Of a stretch of 7,191 nt of DNA, positions 4,088 through 7,191 are shown in pieces (within the stretch, counting starts at the first letter, position 1; every line of letters begins with the position of its first letter). The notes under the pieces were generated by a model. It searched no databases, was not told where the DNA came from, and worked only from the letters and a program-made list of their open reading frames with translations. A program made the translations under genes and the position numbers. The stretch spans positions 1 to 7,191 of the forward strand of contig JARFQM010000328.1 in the NCBI GenBank assembly GCA_029287755.1. The letters are read 5' to 3'. Source of the DNA: Desulfofustis sp. GTDB taxonomy: Bacteria > Desulfobacterota > Desulfobulbia > Desulfobulbales > Desulfocapsaceae.

Positions 4088-5791
4088 ATGGCAAAGAAGA
4101 TAGTGATTATCGGGGCAGTGGCCCTGGGCCCCAAGGTCGCATGTCGACTGCGAAGGTTGGACCCGGAGGCGCAGATAACGCTCATCGACCGGGATGACCT
4201 GATCTCTTACGGGGGTTGTGGAATACCCTATTATGTCGGCGGTGATGTCAATGACCTGGAGGATCTTTACAAAACCACCTCCCATGCCCTGAGGGATGAA
4301 ACCTTTTTTCGGGAAATCAAAGGGGTCGAGGTTCTTACCTGCGTTGAAGCAATTGGTATCGACCGGAAAAACCATCAGGTGCTGATCAAGGAGCTTGGAA
4401 GCGGGACGACCCGGCAGCTTGATTATGACAAGCTGGTACTGGCCACCGGCGCCCGGGCAATCCGTCCGCCCTTTCCGGGTGCTGATCTTGCCGGTGTGCT
4501 GACCGTCTCCAACCTGCACGATGCCGAACAGATAAAGCGGTTGATGACCCAGGGCAAAATAGGTAATGCCGCGGTCATCGGCGGCGGTGCCATAGGTCTG
4601 GAGATCAGCGAGGCGCTCACCGATCTGTGGGGCATTGAAACCACTCTAATCGAGATGGAAGATCAGGTGCTGCCGACTCTGCTGGGCAAATGTATCGCCC
4701 GGGCAGTTGCGACCGAGCTGCGGCGCAACGGAGTCAACCTCATGCTGGCCGAGCGAGTCATGAAGATCAACGGGCACACCCGGGGGAAGGGGCTGGAAGT
4801 CCATACCACTGCGGGTATATTGGAGACCGATGTGGTCATCCTCGCTGCGGGAGTCAAACCCAATACCGATCTGGCAGCCAACGCAGGCATTGCTCTGGGG
4901 CGCAGCGGGGGGATACTGGTGGACCGCAGGCTGCGGACCAACGATCCCGATATCTATGCCGGCGGCGACTGCATCGAACTCAGAAACCTGGTCAGCGGAG
5001 AAAACAGTCTGATGGCGCTGGGTTCACTGGCCAACAGGCAGGGAAGGGTCATCGCCACCAATTTAAGCGGCGGTTCCAGCCATTTCACCGGCACGGTGGG
5101 TACATTTTGCGTCAAGGTTTTTGATATCGGGGTATGCAAGGCGGGTTTGACCTATCGCCAGGCCAAAGAGACCGGCTACGACCCGGTTTATTCGGTGGTC
5201 GCCCAACCCGACCATGCCCATTTCTATCCCAACGCCGAATTCATCTACGTGTCGCTGGTGGCTGACAGAAAGACCAGGAAAATTCTCGGTATCGAGGCCG
5301 CGGGAAAGCATGGGGACGGCGTCAAGGCGCGGGTTGATACGGTGGCTGTCATGCTGAAAAACGGCATCGATGTCGATGAGGTATGCTGCCTCGAGACCGG
5401 CTATGCCCCCCCGTTTGCCTCGGCCATGGACGTGATCAACAACGCCGGCAACAGTCTCGACAATATTCTGGCCGGCATGAACCGGCCCATCGACGCCGCC
5501 GATTTTCTGGTTGAATTTTCCCGGCACTCCCGCCGGGTACTGGATATACGAGGGGAGCTCGAGGCCCGGCCCTTCGTGGAAAAATTCGGCTCCCGCTGGA
5601 TTAACGTACCCCAGAGAGAATTGCGGACCCGCTACCCGGAAATCCCTGCCGATGAACCGCTGTTCGTCATCTGCGATACCGGATCCAGATCTTACGAAGC
5701 GCAGGTATTTCTGCATACCAAAGGGATCACCGACACCTTGCACATCCAGGGCGGGTATGCGATGATCAAGGTCACTGACCCGGAATTCTGA
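4088..5791 (+). CDS. CoA-disulfide / persulfide reductase with C-terminal rhodanese domain
   Basis: A 567-residue flavoprotein from the ATG at 4088, preceded by AGGCGAG; a start at 4052 would add 12 residues ahead of the nucleotide-binding strand and is less likely. Domains in order: FAD-binding Rossmann fold with IIGAVALG (7-14); active-site SYGGCGIPYY with the single redox cysteine C44; NAD(P)H-binding fold with GGGAIG (165-170); second FAD motif YAGGDC (290-295); dimerisation domain ending in YAPPFASAMDVINNAGN (from 439); and a rhodanese domain from about 474 with active-site loop CDTGSRS, its cysteine (C529) intact. The family reduces CoA disulfide, CoA persulfide or polysulfide with NAD(P)H, and in the fused forms the rhodanese unit handles the sulfane sulfur. 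In a sulfur-metabolising anaerobe a role in zero-valent sulfur reduction or persulfide clearance is likely (inference). It forms a single-gene unit with its own promoter and terminator. Confidence 0.93.
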   Translation: MAKKIVIIGAVALGPKVACRLRRLDPEAQITLIDRDDLISYGGCGIPYYVGGDVNDLEDLYKTTSHALRDETFFREIKGVEVLTCVEAIGIDRKNHQVLIKELGSGTTRQLDYDKLVLATGARAIRPPFPGADLAGVLTVSNLHDAEQIKRLMTQGKIGNAAVIGGGAIGLEISEALTDLWGIETTLIEMEDQVLPTLLGKCIARAVATELRRNGVNLMLAERVMKINGHTRGKGLEVHTTAGILETDVVILAAGVKPNTDLAANAGIALGRSGGILVDRRLRTNDPDIYAGGDCIELRNLVSGENSLMALGSLANRQGRVIATNLSGGSSHFTGTVGTFCVKVFDIGVCKAGLTYRQAKETGYDPVYSVVAQPDHAHFYPNAEFIYVSLVADRKTRKILGIEAAGKHGDGVKARVDTVAVMLKNGIDVDEVCCLETGYAPPFASAMDVINNAGNSLDNILAGMNRPIDAADFLVEFSRHSRRVLDIRGELEARPFVEKFGSRWINVPQRELRTRYPEIPADEPLFVICDTGSRSYEAQVFLHTKGITDTLHIQGGYAMIKVTDPEF

Positions 5792-5830
5792 TGGGAATCC
5801 TGAAGAATTGTCTTGCCGCTCAATGCCTGG

Positions 5831-5870
5831 GGCGGGCGCGAAAATTTTCTTCCCGGGCGCACCGCCTTTT
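5831..5870 (+). terminator. Intrinsic terminator after the CoA-disulfide reductase gene
   Basis: GGCGGGCGC (5831-5839) pairs with GCGC-A-CCGCC (5857-5866), giving a 9-bp GC stem with one bulged A, followed at once by TTTT (5867-5870). It starts 39 nt past the stop codon and separates this gene from trmO. Confidence 0.6.
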
Positions 5871-5934
5871 GATCGTGAAGCGCCATTCTGATTTTTGTGA
5901 GATTCCCTTTTTTACCGCAGCACCATAAATTGGC

Positions 5935-6444
5935 ATGCGACAACTAAAGTTTGACCCCATCGGCGTGATCAGAACGCCCTATACCAGCCTCGAGGATATG
6001 CCAATCCAACCCGGCGGTGGCAAAGATGAGCTGGGGGAACTGATCATCAAACCGCACTACTCTGCTGGATTAGCTGACCTTGAAGGTTTCAGCCATATCC
6101 ATCTGCTCTATTTTTTTCACCGCACAACCGTTACCAGAATGCGGGTGATCCCTTTTCTGGATGATAAACCGCGGGGAGTGTTTGCCACCCGCGCGCCGGT
6201 TCGTCCCAATCACATTGGTCTGTCCGTGGTTGAACTGATCGGGATCGAGGGCCGCCGGGTGAAGATCAGAAATATCGATATCATTGATGGTACGCCGTTG
6301 CTGGACATAAAGCCGTACATAAAGGCATTTGATGGAGTCGAGGAGTGCCGTTCGGGCTGGATGGAAGCGGCGCGCCTCGAGGTGGAGGCGCATCGTTCGG
6401 ATAATAGATTCTCTGCAGAAAAGGATAAGGATGAAAACACCTGA
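5935..6444 (+). CDS. trmO: TrmO/TsaA family tRNA (N6-threonylcarbamoyladenosine37-N6)-methyltransferase
   Basis: A 169-residue protein that starts FDPIGVIRTPY (6-16), the standard opening of the YaeB/TsaA/TrmO fold. It has the hallmark block GVFATRAPVRPNHIGLS (81-97) and the second signature DGTPLLDIKPY (118-128). TrmO is a beta-barrel SAM-dependent enzyme that methylates N6 of t6A at position 37 in threonine tRNA, which improves decoding of ACY codons. The protein is shorter than the E. coli enzyme (about 235 residues) and lacks its extra C-terminal part, as in many short bacterial and archaeal members. In the short forms the exact substrate is less certain. The ATG has no good Shine-Dalgarno. 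The gene opens a compact plus-strand group with the 135-residue protein and the MBL hydrolase, and its 3' end (GGATAAGGATG) could serve a second start for the next gene. Confidence 0.9.
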   Translation: MRQLKFDPIGVIRTPYTSLEDMPIQPGGGKDELGELIIKPHYSAGLADLEGFSHIHLLYFFHRTTVTRMRVIPFLDDKPRGVFATRAPVRPNHIGLSVVELIGIEGRRVKIRNIDIIDGTPLLDIKPYIKAFDGVEECRSGWMEAARLEVEAHRSDNRFSAEKDKDENT

Positions 6445-6475
6445 GACACTTAATAGAAAGAGGGACACCACCGAT

Positions 6476-6883
6476 ATGGACCATAACCAGGAGATAGAAA
6501 CCTTTATCAACCAGTGGCCGGAGAGTTCTGATGGCTGCCGCAACGTTTTCAGCAGGCTCTTTGCTTTTTTAGTCGGATTGGCAGGGGCAGAGATCGAGTT
6601 TCATTCCCGGCCGGGGATTACCTATTCATTGCGCGGACTGCCTGCGGAAGACTCCGATATCCCGCTTTTTGTCATGATTGACGTTATCGAGGATCAGCCC
6701 CGTTGGCTGTCGGTCTGCTTTTACCAGCAGATGGTCACCGATCCCGAAGGTCGGGGCGACTCGATACCAGGCGGTCTGCTGGGGGAAGACGGACTCTGTT
6801 TCGATGTCGAGTCGGAGGATGCCAGCCTGATAGAATATTTGCAGCAGCGCATTAGCGAAGCCTGCAAAGCCGCGAGCAACTAA
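6476..6883 (+). CDS. Conserved-type hypothetical protein, 135 aa
   Basis: Starting at the ATG at 6476 the protein is 135 residues. An N-terminal helix IETFINQWP (7-15) is followed by a second helix, then a run of beta strands: EIEFHSRPGITYSLRG (39-54), PLFVMIDVIED (63-73), RWLSVCFYQQMVTDP (76-90). The motif PGGLLGEDGLCFDVE (98-112) comes next, then a final helix SLIEYLQQRISEA (117-129). No signal peptide or membrane segment. The compact alpha/beta layout, with a conserved-looking GITYSLR and PGGLLGEDG, reminds me of uncharacterised proteins in sulfate reducers, but I cannot name a family. An in-frame ATG at 6431, with AAAGGATAAGG before it, would add 15 residues and overlap the end of trmO by 14 nt; the 6476 start has GAGG 12 nt away. 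The next gene begins one base after its stop. Confidence 0.78.
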   Translation: MDHNQEIETFINQWPESSDGCRNVFSRLFAFLVGLAGAEIEFHSRPGITYSLRGLPAEDSDIPLFVMIDVIEDQPRWLSVCFYQQMVTDPEGRGDSIPGGLLGEDGLCFDVESEDASLIEYLQQRISEACKAASN

Positions 6884-6884
6884 G

Positions 6885-7191
6885 ATGGGAAGCATAACGA
6901 TCGTCGTCGACAACAAGGCCGGAGAGGGGTTCGTGGCTGAACACGGTTTTGCGCTGTGGATTGAAGAGGGGGGACGCACCATCCTTTTCGATACGGGCAA
7001 CCAGGAGGCCCTGCTGCCGAACTGCAGGAGAATGGATCTGAGTTTCACCAGCCTGACCGATCTGGTTCTCAGCCACGGCCACTATGATCATACCGGAGGG
7101 GTGGATTCGGTAGTGAGTGAAGCGGGCCCTATCCAGGTTTATCTGCATCAGGCAGCCATGCAGCCGCGCTACGCCAATGGCGAGGATGAGG
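6885..7191 (+). CDS. Metallo-beta-lactamase-fold hydrolase, N-terminal part (cut by window edge)
   Basis: The first 102 residues are present. They open with ITIVVDN (4-10), then VAEHGFALWIEEGGRTILFDTGN (17-39), and carry the zinc-binding signature LSHGHYDHTGG (62-72) with H64, H66, D68 and H69 as metal ligands, followed by PIQVYLHQAAM. This arrangement (D-N near the start, AEHG, LFDTG, SHGHYDHTGG) is that of the group annotated as 7,8-dihydropterin-6-methyl-4-(beta-D-ribofuranosyl)aminobenzene-5'-phosphate synthase-like proteins (COG1237). In bacteria these are not proven to make that pterin, so the name should be read as a family label and the reaction as unknown. The ATG lies one base after the stop of the 135-residue gene, a spacing that implies translational coupling. 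The full protein is normally about 250-280 residues, so more than half is outside the window. Confidence 0.88.
   Translation, partial: MGSITIVVDNKAGEGFVAEHGFALWIEEGGRTILFDTGNQEALLPNCRRMDLSFTSLTDLVLSHGHYDHTGGVDSVVSEAGPIQVYLHQAAMQPRYANGEDE

Noticed and set aside
4064..5743. Antisense ORFs of up to 226 residues opposite the CoA-disulfide reductase
   Set aside because: Shadows of a strongly supported gene with intact motifs from end to end.
5793..5913. GGGAATC at 5793 pairing with GATTCCC at 5901, followed by T6, as an alternative terminator
   Set aside because: Only 7 bp closing a loop of about 100 nt; the local GC hairpin at 5831-5866 is a much better candidate, although the T6 run may give a second stop.
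5791..5928. 45-residue plus-strand ORF whose ATG overlaps the stop codon of the reductase
   Set aside because: No ribosome binding site, it runs straight through the terminator hairpin and the product looks random.

Overview
The window looks like ordinary chromosomal DNA of moderate to moderately high GC from a Gram-negative bacterium. The best guess is an anaerobic sulfur- or sulfate-metabolising member of the Desulfobacterota (former Deltaproteobacteria). That placement is inferred from the kinds of proteins, above all a coenzyme A disulfide reductase fused to a rhodanese domain, and not from any marker gene. I see no phage gene, transposase, CRISPR array, tRNA or rRNA.

Left part, minus strand (1-2140). 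Read from right to left: a sigma70-type promoter (2112-2140), a well-conserved cobalamin riboswitch (1938-2105), an intrinsic terminator placed as its expression platform (1843-1882), and then one 45-residue protein of unknown function with an excellent ribosome binding site (1667-1804). A perfect 16-bp hairpin (1607-1646) follows this small gene, and after it comes a 139-bp segment bounded by 20-bp inverted repeats (1422-1560). Next is a tight minus-strand cluster: two small helical proteins that look like distant paralogues (66 and 72 residues), then a ketopantoate reductase (PanE/ApbA family) that runs off the left edge close to its natural C-terminus.

Middle, minus strand (2274-3838). A ten-helix EamA/DMT-superfamily permease, and upstream of it a 191-residue protein I cannot name, which has a strong Shine-Dalgarno and an inverted repeat just upstream. 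The two genes may be co-transcribed.

Right part, plus strand (3985-7191). A promoter whose -10 element lies inside an 8-2-8 palindrome drives the CoA-disulfide/persulfide reductase with rhodanese domain, and an intrinsic terminator follows the gene. Next is a compact run of three genes: TrmO (tRNA t6A37 methyltransferase), a 135-residue conserved-looking protein without a known function, and the N-terminal part of a metallo-beta-lactamase-fold hydrolase of the dihydropterin-ribofuranosyl-aminobenzene-phosphate-synthase-like group, cut by the right edge.

The most unusual item is the complete cobalamin-controlled transcription unit whose only evident product is a 45-residue unknown protein. 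Second are the 139-bp inverted-repeat element and the palindrome embedded in the sulfur-enzyme promoter.
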